Shown piece after piece: positions 1 to 8,365 of a stretch of 64,000 nt of DNA (within the stretch, counting starts at the first letter, position 1; the number at the start of each line of letters is the position of its first letter). The DNA lies in NCBI GenBank assembly GCA_016703535.1, contig JADJBV010000001.1, positions 992,001 through 1,056,000 of the forward strand. The letters are read 5' to 3'. Below the pieces are notes generated by a model. It worked only from the letters and a program-made list of their open reading frames with translations. It was not told where the DNA came from and did not search any database. The position numbers and the translations under genes were made by a program. Source of the DNA: Deltaproteobacteria bacterium (GTDB taxonomy: Bacteria; Myxococcota; Kuafuiibacteriia; Kuafuiibacteriales; Kuafuiibacteriaceae).

Positions 1-921
1 GGCAACGAGCAGTTTCGTCAGGCTGCGTACGATCGGGCCATCAAGGTCTTCGAGAAGTTGCTGGAGCAGTTCCCGGAGTCGGCCAGCGTTCCCAAGGCCT
101 ACTACAACCTCGGGCTCTCTTACGAGCAGCTGGCCGAACCCGAAAAGGCCCACGTGCACTTCCGTCGGGTGATCGAAGGCCACCCGAAGAGCGACACCTG
201 GAAAGACGCTCACTTTCGTGACTGCCTCTCCTTGGCCAAGTTGGGGCGCTGGAAGGACGTGGCCGACACCTTCTGGGCGGCCCGCCAGATCCCAGGGCTG
301 ACGGTGATGGACGAGCTGGAGGCCCGAGTAGGGCAGGGCGTCGCCATGTTCATGCAGGACGACTACGCCACCGCCGAACGCGAGTTCATGTCGGCGATCC
401 GTTTTTTCGAGGACCACGAAAAAAACGAGTACCTGCCCGCCGACTATTTTGTGGGGCAGGCCCGCTTTTATTTGGGTGAGATCTACGCCCGGGAGTTCGA
501 GGGCTTCGTGCTCAAGGCTCCGGAGGTCAGCCACGATCAGTGGGTCGAGATGATGGGCAAGGAGCTGGAGCAGAAGTGTCAGCTCCTGCTCCGGGCCCAA
601 AACAACCTGATCCGCGCCATCCGAGTGGGGCACACCGGGTGGGCGACCGCCTCGGGCTTTCGGATCGGCTCGCTCTACGAACGCCTCTACGACGATCTGA
701 TCCAGGTGCCGGTGCCGCCGGGGGTCGACGAAGAGGCCAAGTCCTTCTACCAGTCCCAGCTGCGCGAGAAGGTTTCGGTGCTGGTGGTGAAGGCGATCAA
801 GATCTACGAGCAATCGCTGCAAATGGCGCAGCGGGTCGGTGAAAAGAACGAGTGGGTGGAGCGGACCAGCATGTCGCTGGAGCGGATGAAGACGCTGTAT
901 CTCAGCCAAAAAGAAGGCTGA
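1..921 (+). CDS. TPR-repeat protein, 5' end outside window (partial)
   Basis: The frame is open from the first base, so the N-terminus lies upstream; the visible part is about 306 codons. The N-terminal visible third has TPR-like helical pairs (for example YDRAIKVFEKLLEQFPES followed by AYYNLGLSYEQL and a second AHVHFRRVIEGHP unit). The rest is predicted helical and charged, ending LYLSQKEG. No membrane segment or catalytic motif is seen in this part. TPR proteins of this type act as scaffolds in envelope machines in Myxococcota, but nothing here fixes a partner. The function is unknown. The TPR call is from pattern; the stop codon and frame are certain. Confidence 0.8.
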   Translation, partial: GNEQFRQAAYDRAIKVFEKLLEQFPESASVPKAYYNLGLSYEQLAEPEKAHVHFRRVIEGHPKSDTWKDAHFRDCLSLAKLGRWKDVADTFWAARQIPGLTVMDELEARVGQGVAMFMQDDYATAEREFMSAIRFFEDHEKNEYLPADYFVGQARFYLGEIYAREFEGFVLKAPEVSHDQWVEMMGKELEQKCQLLLRAQNNLIRAIRVGHTGWATASGFRIGSLYERLYDDLIQVPVPPGVDEEAKSFYQSQLREKVSVLVVKAIKIYEQSLQMAQRVGEKNEWVERTSMSLERMKTLYLSQKEG

Positions 922-930
922 GATCCGAGC

Positions 931-1305
931 TCACTGCTTCTGGAGGAGGGCGACGCCTTCCCAAACGGCCTTGGCGTCCTTGAGGGCCGCGCCCTCGACG
1001 TTCTTGATCAGCTCAGCGGCGGCCGCGTCCTTCTTGGCCTGATCCTTTTCGCCGACGACCGCGGTGAAGAAGGCCCGGGTCTTGTCCTTGGCGGGTACCT
1101 TGTCGCTGTCGAACTCACCCTTGACGTGGCAGGCGGTGCACTTCACGCCGAGGCCCTTGGAGATGGCCTTCATGCCCTTCTCCAGGTCTTTGCCGTTGTT
1201 CTTCAGCACTTTGAGGTTCTTGAAGTTTTCGTCGGCGTGGGCCGTAGTGGCCGCCGAAACACCGAGAGCGAGGACAAAAGCCGAAGCGTAGAGCGAAAGC
1301 CGCAT
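931..1305 (-). CDS. Secreted mono-haem cytochrome c (CytoC_RC-like)
   Basis: A 124-residue exported protein with a signal peptide (MRLSLYASAFVLALGVSAATTAHA) and one haem-attachment site, CTACH, in the context GLGVKCTACHVKGEFDSDK. The spacing LKVLKNN..MKAISKGLGVKC.ACH..G....D.....K..AR is the pattern of the small cytochromes related to the photosynthetic reaction-centre cytochrome subunit (PF02276-like). The ATG at 1305 is chosen because AAGGAG lies about 6 nt upstream and the signal peptide begins there; a longer in-frame start adds 30 unlikely residues. It is convergent with the upstream TPR gene, 9 bp apart. It probably carries electrons in the periplasm; its partner is unknown. Confidence 0.85.
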   Translation of the reverse strand: MRLSLYASAFVLALGVSAATTAHADENFKNLKVLKNNGKDLEKGMKAISKGLGVKCTACHVKGEFDSDKVPAKDKTRAFFTAVVGEKDQAKKDAAAAELIKNVEGAALKDAKAVWEGVALLQKQ

Positions 1306-1437
1306 GTAGTCTCCTTGCCGAGTGGGACGAGGCCCTGGGCCGGTCCATTCAAAAAGTCGCGGAACGGCCTTAACCCAATCATCTCCCGCTGTCACGAAGC
1401 TCGTCGTCCCTTGTCCTCCGCTCCGCCCGGGCCCACC

Positions 1438-2634
1438 ATGCGGGCGATGCGCCGGGCTGGGCTGTTCCTGTGCCTCTCCTTGTGCGCGCCCTCACCGCCG
1501 GTCTTCGCGGAGGAACCCGCAACCAAAAGTTATGAACAGCTCCTGACCGCCGGCCGATCGGCGCTGAAGATGAAGGACTGGGCCGTCGCGGAGCAGGCTT
1601 GTAAGGACGCCTTGGCCTCCGCGGATGAGCCGACCAGCGGTGGGCCCCGGTCGGTGCGGGCGGCCAAGTTGTGCGCTGAGCTGGAGGTCGACCGTCGGGA
1701 CTGGCCCGCGGCGGTGCGCCGTTACCGCGACGCCCAACGCCTGGCTTTGGACGACTTGGCCGAACACCGGCGCTTGCTCCTGCTTCGAAAATACGCGGCC
1801 AAAGAAGCGGGCCGGGCGCCGCTGGTCCAGCTGCTCGAAGAGTTGCTGAACGCCGACGATGATCTGCAAGTTGCCTTGCGCCGCCCCGAACGGAGCGGCG
1901 CCGGCCTCCAGAAGACCTTGGCCAGCCTCGCCACTGCCCAGGCCGCCTTCGCCAAAGATCGGGACACCGGCTACTTGCTGTTGATCAAAGCGGTGCGGGT
2001 CCTGGTGCGGGCGCGCTCCGGCGAAGCCAAAGAGGTGCGGGCGGAGGCGGAGCGTTTGGTGGCCGAGGTCCTCCATCGACCGGCCCGCCAAGCCGCGGTG
2101 GAGGCCGCCTTTTTGGGCGCCGAGGCCGATGGGGACGTCGACGCCACGGCGGAGCTGGCGATCCGGCTCAACCAGGCCCGAAACGCCGATCTGCCTGAAC
2201 GGCGCCGCCGCTACACCCGGATCCGAGAGCTGGAGCGGGCCTGCCGGGCCTATGATCAGAAGAACGGCGTGGGCGCCTGCGCCAAGCGGGAGTTCGAGCT
2301 GACCTTGTCGGTGAGTTTGATCGACTACTCCCGGGATCGGCGGCGGGTCGAACTTTCGGCCGACGATCTCAGCCGGGTCCACACCCAGGCTTTGCCGGCT
2401 CTCCAGGCCTGCGTCCTGCGCATCGCCCGGCACGAACCCGAACGTTTTGTGGACACCGATCTGGTCTTGTCTTGGGTGATCGACCCGGACGGCAAGCCGA
2501 TCGAGATCGGCATCGCCCCCAAGCGGTACCAAGAGGATCTGAAGGGGTGCGCCGAGTTGATCGCCTGGTTTCGATACCCGCGGGTCAGCAGCCGAGAGCC
2601 GAAGTCGGTCCAGGTCCCTTACCACCTGGACTGA
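1438..2634 (+). CDS. Exported TPR-like protein with AgmX/PglI-type C-terminal domain
   Basis: A 398-residue protein with a signal peptide (RRAGLFLCLSLCAPSPPVFA, cleavage around residue 26). The central region is helical with TPR-like repeats (SYEQLLTAGRSALKMKDWAVAEQACKDAL). The last roughly 90 residues (LPALQACVLRIARHE...VLSWVIDPDGKPIEIGIA...CAELIAWFRYP) look like the TonB-C-like domain found at the C-terminus of myxobacterial AgmX/PglI proteins. That fold is associated with envelope energy-coupling or gliding complexes, and an ExbB/ExbD set lies 12 kb away. The ATG at 1438 begins the signal peptide; an in-frame ATG at 1447 is an alternative. It runs head to head with the cytochrome gene over 132 bp. 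The domain call is from memory of the family. Confidence 0.75.
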   Translation: MRAMRRAGLFLCLSLCAPSPPVFAEEPATKSYEQLLTAGRSALKMKDWAVAEQACKDALASADEPTSGGPRSVRAAKLCAELEVDRRDWPAAVRRYRDAQRLALDDLAEHRRLLLLRKYAAKEAGRAPLVQLLEELLNADDDLQVALRRPERSGAGLQKTLASLATAQAAFAKDRDTGYLLLIKAVRVLVRARSGEAKEVRAEAERLVAEVLHRPARQAAVEAAFLGAEADGDVDATAELAIRLNQARNADLPERRRRYTRIRELERACRAYDQKNGVGACAKREFELTLSVSLIDYSRDRRRVELSADDLSRVHTQALPALQACVLRIARHEPERFVDTDLVLSWVIDPDGKPIEIGIAPKRYQEDLKGCAELIAWFRYPRVSSREPKSVQVPYHLD

Positions 2635-2643
2635 GGGGCCCGG

Positions 2644-4113
2644 TCAGTAGCTCTTGGCCCACAACACCCGGCGCCTCGAGGGCTGGCCGGTGACCATACA
2701 AACGCCCGGCTCGGACTCGAAGCCTTGGTTGGGCAAGGGGATGCAGCGGATGGTGGCCTGGGTCTCGGCCTTCACCTTGGCTTCGGTCTCTCGGGTCCCG
2801 TCCCAGTGGGCGTAGACGAACTTGCCGGTGCCCTCGGACTTCATCAGCTCGACGAAGTCGGCGTATTTGTCGAGCTCGACGATGTTCTCTTGTCGCCGCT
2901 TCTTGGCGGCCTCGAAGAGATCCGCCTGCATCTGCACCAACTCCGCCTTGGCGAACTCGGCCAAGCCCGCCAGGGGCACCGAACGTTTTTCGGCTTGGTC
3001 TCGCCGCTTCAGCTCCACCACCCCGTTCTCCAGGTCCCGGGGGCCGAGGCCAAAACGCAGGCAGGTGCCCTTGCGCTCGTGGTCGTAATATTTGGGCCCG
3101 GGTTGCCCTTCGCGATCGTCGAGTTCGGCGCTGATCCCGGCGGCGACCAGCTCGGCCACCACCTTACGCCCCGCCTCCAGCACCTTCTGGTTCTCTTCTT
3201 CGCTCTTCCTGAAGAAGGGGATGATCACCGCCTGCAGCGGCGCCAACTTGGGGGGCAAGATCAACCCGTTGTCGTCGCTGTGGGTCATCACCAGGCCGCC
3301 GATCAAGCGGGTGGAGACGCCCCAGGAGGTCTGCCAGACGTACTCACGTTGGCCTTGTTTGGTCTGGAACTGGACGTTGAAGGCCTTGCCGAAGTTTTGC
3401 CCGAGGTCGTGGCTGGTGCCGGCCTGCAGCGCCTTGCCGTCTTGCATCATCGCTTCGATGCAGAAGGTGGTCTCGGCGCCGGCGAACTTCTCCGACTCGG
3501 TCTTTTGGCCCCGGATCACGGGCATGGCCATGAACTCGTGGGCGAAGTCGGCGTAGACGTCGAGCATCCGCTGCACTTCTTCCAGCGCCTCCTCGTGGGT
3601 CGAGTGGGCGGTGTGGCCCTCTTGCCAGAGGAACTCGCCCGTCCGCAGGAACAAGCGGGTGCGCAGCTCCCAGCGCATGACGTTGGCCCACTGGTTGATG
3701 AGCATGGGCAGATCACGCCAGGACTGGATCCACTGGCTGAAGAAGTGGCCGATCACCGTCTCGCTGGTCGGACGGATCACGTAAGGTTCGTCGAGCTTTT
3801 GGCCGCCCGCGTGGGTCACCACCGCCAACTCCGGTGAAAAACCTTCGATGTGTTGGGCCTCCCGCTTGATGAAAGACTCGGGGATCAACAGCGGAAAGTA
3901 GGCGTTTTTGTGGCCGGTGGCCTTGAAGCGGCGGTCCAGCTCGGCCTGGATCTTCTCCCAGATCGCGTAGCCGTGGGGCTTGATGACCATGCAGCCCTTG
4001 ACGATGCCGGCCACCTCCGCGAGTTGCCCCTCCCGGACCACGTCCTGGTACCAGTCGGGATAACTTTCGGCGCGGGGCGTGATGCGACCGAGGTCCTTAC
4101 CTTCTTTGGCCAT
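2644..4113 (-). CDS. proS: Prolyl-tRNA synthetase, archaeal/eukaryotic-type (ProS type 3)
   Basis: A 489-residue cytoplasmic class IIa synthetase that charges tRNA-Pro with proline. The class II core is clear: YVIRPTSETVI, then motif 2 in WELRTRLFLRTGEFLWQEGHT, and motif 3 around GLVMTHSDDNGLILPPKLAP. The GEFLWQEGHTAH signature, the absence of the bacterial-type editing insertion, and the C-terminal zinc-fold extension ending in a terminal Tyr (RVLWAKSY) mark the archaeal/eukaryotic-like form. That form is also widespread in Myxococcota and some other bacteria. The length fits the family. It is convergent with the upstream TPR gene (9 bp between stops) and divergent from the globin lipoprotein over 217 bp. 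The identification is secure. Confidence 0.97.
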   Translation of the reverse strand: MAKEGKDLGRITPRAESYPDWYQDVVREGQLAEVAGIVKGCMVIKPHGYAIWEKIQAELDRRFKATGHKNAYFPLLIPESFIKREAQHIEGFSPELAVVTHAGGQKLDEPYVIRPTSETVIGHFFSQWIQSWRDLPMLINQWANVMRWELRTRLFLRTGEFLWQEGHTAHSTHEEALEEVQRMLDVYADFAHEFMAMPVIRGQKTESEKFAGAETTFCIEAMMQDGKALQAGTSHDLGQNFGKAFNVQFQTKQGQREYVWQTSWGVSTRLIGGLVMTHSDDNGLILPPKLAPLQAVIIPFFRKSEEENQKVLEAGRKVVAELVAAGISAELDDREGQPGPKYYDHERKGTCLRFGLGPRDLENGVVELKRRDQAEKRSVPLAGLAEFAKAELVQMQADLFEAAKKRRQENIVELDKYADFVELMKSEGTGKFVYAHWDGTRETEAKVKAETQATIRCIPLPNQGFESEPGVCMVTGQPSRRRVLWAKSY

Positions 4114-4330
4114 AGGCGGCGCGAGTTATCCCGAGCGGCGACGCTGGGCAACTGCCGTGCGTGGAGGTGGGTGTATCTCCGACACGAAGAACGGTTTGGG
4201 TAACACCGAGGTGTTTTCTGGGGCGCACCGGGATCCTTTTTGTTCGATCTGTCGTATAGGCGCTGCAACCGAAGCCCCGTGGTCACCCGAATGGTGTGTT
4301 CCCCTTGAGGCTATGATCCGGAGGACGTGA

Positions 4331-6685
4331 ATGATCCCTAGGCCAAACCAACGTATTTTATCCCTTGCAGTGCCCTTTGCGGTCGCTGGCCTGATGGCCT
4401 CCGGCTGCGGCGATGAGGAAACCCCCGACAGTGGTGTGGTCGCCGACAGCGGCGTGGTCGCCGACACCGGCCCCCGAGACCTGGGCGTGGTCACCGACTC
4501 GGGCGTCGACGCTGGGACCGAAACTCTCTACGACCGCCTCGGCGCCGAAGCCGGCATCCGGGCCGTCATCGTCGACTTCGTCGGCCGGGTCGCGGCCGAC
4601 AGCAAGATCAACGGCTACTTCCTCAACAGCTCCGTCAACGGCAGCCGCTTGGTCACCTGCTTGACCAAACAGGTCGGCGCCTTGGCCGGCGGCCCCCAAA
4701 CTTATCCCGCCGAAGGCCAAGGCCCCGACGCCGATGGCTGCCGCAACATGACCGAGTCCCACGCGGGCCTGGGCATCTCGGCCCAAGACTTCGCCGATCT
4801 GGCGGGTCACTTGGTGGCGGAGCTGACCGAACGCAACGTCGCTGAAGCCGATCGCACCACCATCGTCAACGCCTTGACGCCGCTGGCCGGGGACATCGTC
4901 GAACGCCCCGAAAACACCGAGGCGATCTACAACCGCATTGGGCGCAAGCCGGCGGTCGAGGCGGTGATCACCGACTTTGTCGGCCGTTTGGTGGCCGATC
5001 CCAAGATCAACGGCTATTTCCTCAACAACCGGGTCAACGCCGCCCGCCTGTCGGGTTGTTTGGTCCGTCAGGTCTGCGGTCTGGTCGGTGGCCCCTGCAA
5101 ATACCGAGAAGAGGTGGAGCTGGTCTATGACAAGGACGCGGACGGCACCGTCGAGACCGCTGAACTTTGCGCCGAGATGACGCCGGTCCACCAGGGCCTC
5201 GGCATCTCCGCCGTCGACTACAACGACCTGGCCCTTCACCTGGTCGGGGCCTTGACCACCGCGGGCGTGGCCCAAGCGGACATCGACACCATCGCCACCG
5301 CCCTCACCAGCGACGGCCTCAAGAGCCAGATCATCGAGGACGCCAACGACAACGCGACCATCTACCAGCGCATCGGCCGCAAGCCGGCGGTGAGCACGGT
5401 GATCGGCGGCTTCGTGGGCCGAGTGGTCGGCGACGCCAAGATCAACGGCTACTTCCTGAACAGCTCGGTCGATCCGGCCCGCTTGGGCACCTGTTTGGTG
5501 CGCCAGGTCTGCCAGGTGACCGGCGGCCCCTGCAAATACGGTGAAGAAGTCGAGACCGAGATCGATCGGGACCGAGACGGCACCGTCGAGGCCAACGAAC
5601 TTTGCCGCGACATGACCGCCGCCCACTTGGGCATGGGCATCTCCACCGTCGACTACAACGATCTGGCCGGCCACTTGGTGGCGGAGTTGACCGCCGCGGG
5701 CGTGGCCGACGCGGACATCACCACCATCGCCGGCGTCTTGACCGCCCCGGCCTTCGTGGATCTGGTCGTCGAGAACCCGGCCAACAACGAAAACATCTAC
5801 CAGCGCATTGGCCGCAAGCCAGCGGTGGCCACGGTGATCGGGGACTTCGTGGGTCGAGTGGTGGCCAACCAAGCGATCAACGGCTACTTCCTCAACAGCG
5901 CGGTCGACGCCTCGCGCCTCACCACCTGCTTGACCCGTCAGGTCTGCCAGATCACCGGCGGCCCCTGCAAATACGGCGAAGAGCTGGAGGCCGAGATCGA
6001 TCGGGACGATGACGGCACGGTCGAGGCCGATGAAGTTTGTCAGGGCATGATGCAGGTCCACTCGGGCCTCGGCATCTCCCAGAACGACTACAACGATCTG
6101 GCGGGTGACCTGGTGGCGGCCTTGAACGCGGCCGGCGTGACCCAACCCGACGTCGACGCCATCGCCACCACGTTGACCGCGCCGGCTTTGGTCGGCCAGA
6201 TCGTGGAGGACGCCAACAACAACGCCACGGTTTACCAGCGGGTCGGCAGGAAGCCGGCGATCACCACGGTGGTCGGCGACTTCGTGACCCGAGTGGTCAG
6301 CGACAACTCGCTGGTCGGCTTCTTCGGCAACCTCAACGTCTTCCAGACCAACCGCTTGCGGGCTTGTCTGGTGCGTCAGGTCTGCAACATCGACGGGCCT
6401 TGCCGCTACGGCCAAGAGGTCTTGGAGCCGGTGTTCGACCTGAACAACAACGCGATGTTGGATCCGGCCGAGGTCTGCAAGGACATGTTGACCTCCCACG
6501 CCGGTTTGGTGAACCCACTCAATGGCAACGCCGCCATCACCTACGCCGACTTCACGGCTTTGGTGGGGCACCTCTCCATGTCTTTGACCATGGCCGGGGT
6601 GGACAACGGCGACCGGGACGCGGTGATCAACGCGTTGGCGCCGCTCTGCGACGAGATCGTGGCGGGCGCAACCGGGTGCCCGTGA
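4331..6685 (+). CDS. Lipoprotein with five tandem truncated-haemoglobin domains and EF-hand-like insertions
   Basis: A 784-residue lipoprotein (lipobox LMASGC, acylated Cys26) with an Asp/Ser/Gly/Pro-rich spacer to residue 65. It has five repeats at about 66-190, 199-335, 344-482, 489-625 and 634-775. Each follows the group I truncated haemoglobin pattern: Y.R[LI]G...A...VI.DFV.R...D..INGYF, RL..CL..Q, GGP, then the proximal-His segment [MF]...H.GLGI. Candidate haem-ligand His residues are 144, 287, 432, 577 and 723. Between GGP and that segment repeats 2-5 carry an inserted 12-residue EF-hand-type loop (DKDADGTVETAE and relatives; Asp267, 412, 557, 703). Repeats 2-5 also share four Cys. The helix-B Tyr of canonical group I globins is Val in all five. 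GGAGG lies 6 nt before the ATG. It is probably a cell-surface haem and possibly Ca-binding protein; haem loading is inferred. Confidence 0.85.
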   Translation: MIPRPNQRILSLAVPFAVAGLMASGCGDEETPDSGVVADSGVVADTGPRDLGVVTDSGVDAGTETLYDRLGAEAGIRAVIVDFVGRVAADSKINGYFLNSSVNGSRLVTCLTKQVGALAGGPQTYPAEGQGPDADGCRNMTESHAGLGISAQDFADLAGHLVAELTERNVAEADRTTIVNALTPLAGDIVERPENTEAIYNRIGRKPAVEAVITDFVGRLVADPKINGYFLNNRVNAARLSGCLVRQVCGLVGGPCKYREEVELVYDKDADGTVETAELCAEMTPVHQGLGISAVDYNDLALHLVGALTTAGVAQADIDTIATALTSDGLKSQIIEDANDNATIYQRIGRKPAVSTVIGGFVGRVVGDAKINGYFLNSSVDPARLGTCLVRQVCQVTGGPCKYGEEVETEIDRDRDGTVEANELCRDMTAAHLGMGISTVDYNDLAGHLVAELTAAGVADADITTIAGVLTAPAFVDLVVENPANNENIYQRIGRKPAVATVIGDFVGRVVANQAINGYFLNSAVDASRLTTCLTRQVCQITGGPCKYGEELEAEIDRDDDGTVEADEVCQGMMQVHSGLGISQNDYNDLAGDLVAALNAAGVTQPDVDAIATTLTAPALVGQIVEDANNNATVYQRVGRKPAITTVVGDFVTRVVSDNSLVGFFGNLNVFQTNRLRACLVRQVCNIDGPCRYGQEVLEPVFDLNNNAMLDPAEVCKDMLTSHAGLVNPLNGNAAITYADFTALVGHLSMSLTMAGVDNGDRDAVINALAPLCDEIVAGATGCP

Positions 6686-6710
6686 GACGGGCCTTGACCT
6701 GAGGCCTGGG

Positions 6711-6745
6711 CGGGCCACTCTTCGGCGAGACCGGAGGGTGGCCCG
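6711..6745 (+). terminator. Inverted repeat after the globin lipoprotein gene (possible terminator)
   Basis: CGGGCCAC at 6711-6718 and GTGGCCCG at 6738-6745 form a perfect 8-bp stem with a 19-nt loop, 25 nt after the stop of the globin lipoprotein gene. No T-run follows, so it could act as a Rho-assisted terminator, an mRNA 3'-end stabiliser or an element in the leader of the next gene. The pairing is seen directly; the role is a guess. Confidence 0.35.
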
Positions 6746-6779
6746 TCGTCGTTCGGGCTCACGAAGAGAGGGAAGCGCC

Positions 6780-7637
6780 GTGAAGAAGTGGATGCGGTTC
6801 GGCTTGATCGTGGCGCCGCTTTTGGTCGGGCTGGGGGGCGCCGGTTCGTGGTGGGCGCGGCAGCGGGCCGCGGACCAGGTGGTGCTCCCGGAGTTCAAGG
6901 ACCTGCCGCCCGGGCCAAGGGCGCCGGTGGTGCCAGCCTTTGGTTTGATGGTCGGGCGCAGCACCTTGGCCGAGGTCGAGGCCTACGCGAAGGCCCACGG
7001 CCTCAACTGCCACGACACCTCGGCCCGGGCCTTGATGAAGGCGATGCGCCAAAAGAAGAAGGAAGAGAAGGCGGCCGCCGAAGCCCGGGGCGAAGAGGTG
7101 GACACGGTCAGCAAGGCCTCATCGGGAAAAAAGAGCCCGATGGAACAGAACCCCCAGGTGCGGCTTTCGTGTGAGGGCACCCAAAGTGAACGCCTCCCGG
7201 ATCGGGCGAGGGCCCCGGGGGAGGGCCGGGTGCTCTTCATCTTCGACAGCCCCACCCACCCGCTGCGCCACGTGTCCTACCGGCGCCTCCATCGGAGCCT
7301 GGCCGACGCATTTCGGGACGCCGAGGAAACCTATGGCTGGGCTACGGGCCGCTTGGGCGCCCCTCCGGAGGCCACTCGGAGCTTCCCGACGCCCGCCGAA
7401 GGCGACGACCTGACCGCCCTGGTGCCGGGGTATGAGCCGTTCAACTACCGTTGGGCCTGGGCCGACCTTGCGGTCAGCGTCACTTTGACCAACTTCGGAA
7501 AGCGGGGGATCGACGTCTACGAGGCGGTCGAGGTGCCTTGGCCGATCCGGGCCGACGCCCCGGTCTTGCCCCTGGACTACGTGGCCCCGGCCCCCAAGGT
7601 GGAGGGCGTCGCGGCGGCCGACGCCACTGGCTCATAG
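6780..7637 (+). CDS. Unknown exported/membrane-anchored protein
   Basis: A 285-residue protein starting at a GTG preceded by GAGAGGGAAG. Residues 6-25 (FGLIVAPLLVGLGGAGSWWA) form an uncleaved or cleavable signal/anchor, so the rest is periplasmic. A charged helical stretch follows (MRQKKKEEKAAAEARGEE), then a more compact C-terminal part (RVLFIFDSP...LRHVSYRRLH...DAEETYGWATGRLG). The second half resembles small periplasmic proteins that score an amplitude or difference between paired sequences, but I do not recognise the family. The gene after it begins 36 bp downstream on the same strand, so the two may be co-transcribed. Confidence 0.75.
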   Translation: MKKWMRFGLIVAPLLVGLGGAGSWWARQRAADQVVLPEFKDLPPGPRAPVVPAFGLMVGRSTLAEVEAYAKAHGLNCHDTSARALMKAMRQKKKEEKAAAEARGEEVDTVSKASSGKKSPMEQNPQVRLSCEGTQSERLPDRARAPGEGRVLFIFDSPTHPLRHVSYRRLHRSLADAFRDAEETYGWATGRLGAPPEATRSFPTPAEGDDLTALVPGYEPFNYRWAWADLAVSVTLTNFGKRGIDVYEAVEVPWPIRADAPVLPLDYVAPAPKVEGVAAADATGS

Positions 7638-7673
7638 GCGTCCACCCCTGGCCGATCAGCCCTGACGGTGCTA

Positions 7674-8357
7674 ATGACCATCGCTGTGCGTGTCTCCTCG
7701 TTTGTCCTGATCTCGGCCCTGGTCCTCGGTCCCAACCTGGCGGGGGCCCAAGAGTCGGCCCCGGCGTTGCCGGCCACCGAAACGCCACCGGTGCCCGCGG
7801 CCAACGCCGAGCCGATCCTCAAGGATCACCAACAACAACTCCTCTCCTATCAGGAGCGCCTCTCCCAGCTCTCGACCAAGATCTCCGTCGCCGAAGCCAA
7901 GCTGGACAGCCTCAAGCAGACCGTCTTGGCGGGCGTGGCGGCGGGGACCCGGGCGGTGTTGATCCATCAGAACGATCTCGGGGACAACTTCGTCCTGGAG
8001 CGGGCCGAATACCTCCTGGATGGCGGCGTGTTGTTCGACAAAGAGAACACCGACGGTTCCCTCGATCGGCAGAAGCGCTTCGAGCTCTTTAATGGCCTCC
8101 TGCCGCCGGGCAACCACGAGGTGAAGGTCAGCTTGGTTTATCGAGGCAGCTCCTTCGGCAGCTACACCTACCTGGCGGGCTACAAGTTTAAGGTCGAGTC
8201 CAAGTACATCCTCAACGCGGTCGACGGTCGCCTCAACACCTTGACCATCGTCAGCCACGAGAAGTCGAACGTCACCGAAGAGACCAAAGATCGCATGGCG
8301 GTCCGCTACGATCTCGCGGTGACCGCCGACGAAAGCGCCAAGGAAGCGCCGAAGTAG
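7674..8357 (+). CDS. Secreted coiled-coil protein, conserved myxobacterial type
   Basis: A 227-residue exported protein: signal peptide (SSFVLISALVLGPNLAGAQ), a Pro/Ala-rich linker, a coiled coil (HQQQLLSYQERLSQLSTKIS, roughly residues 50-80), then a beta-rich domain containing IHQNDLGDNFVLERAEYLLDG and FNGLLPPGNHEVKVSLVYRG. The HQND.G..F.L..A.Y.LDG pattern recalls a group of unnamed secreted proteins of myxobacteria often mislabelled dihydrolipoamide acetyltransferase; this is from memory and unchecked. No lipoyl or acyltransferase motif is present. The ATG at 7674 is preferred over the GTG two codons earlier. It ends 8 bp before the MutS-like gene on the same strand. Confidence 0.75.
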   Translation: MTIAVRVSSFVLISALVLGPNLAGAQESAPALPATETPPVPAANAEPILKDHQQQLLSYQERLSQLSTKISVAEAKLDSLKQTVLAGVAAGTRAVLIHQNDLGDNFVLERAEYLLDGGVLFDKENTDGSLDRQKRFELFNGLLPPGNHEVKVSLVYRGSSFGSYTYLAGYKFKVESKYILNAVDGRLNTLTIVSHEKSNVTEETKDRMAVRYDLAVTADESAKEAPK

Positions 8358-8365
8358 TACCGACC

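Noticed and set aside
1126..1437. N-terminal extension of the AgmX/PglI-like gene back to 1126
   Set aside because: It would overlap the cytochrome gene on the other strand and place the signal peptide 100 residues inside the protein.
4202..4215. AACACC-GA-GGTGTT hairpin followed by TT as a terminator
   Set aside because: It sits between two divergent starts with no gene ending there, and the loop of 2 nt is too tight for a normal terminator.
4358..6964. 868-codon minus-strand open frame opposite the globin lipoprotein
   Set aside because: An antisense shadow of the repeated domains; His/Val/Asp-rich composition and no domain, while the plus strand has a ribosome binding site, lipobox and globin motifs.
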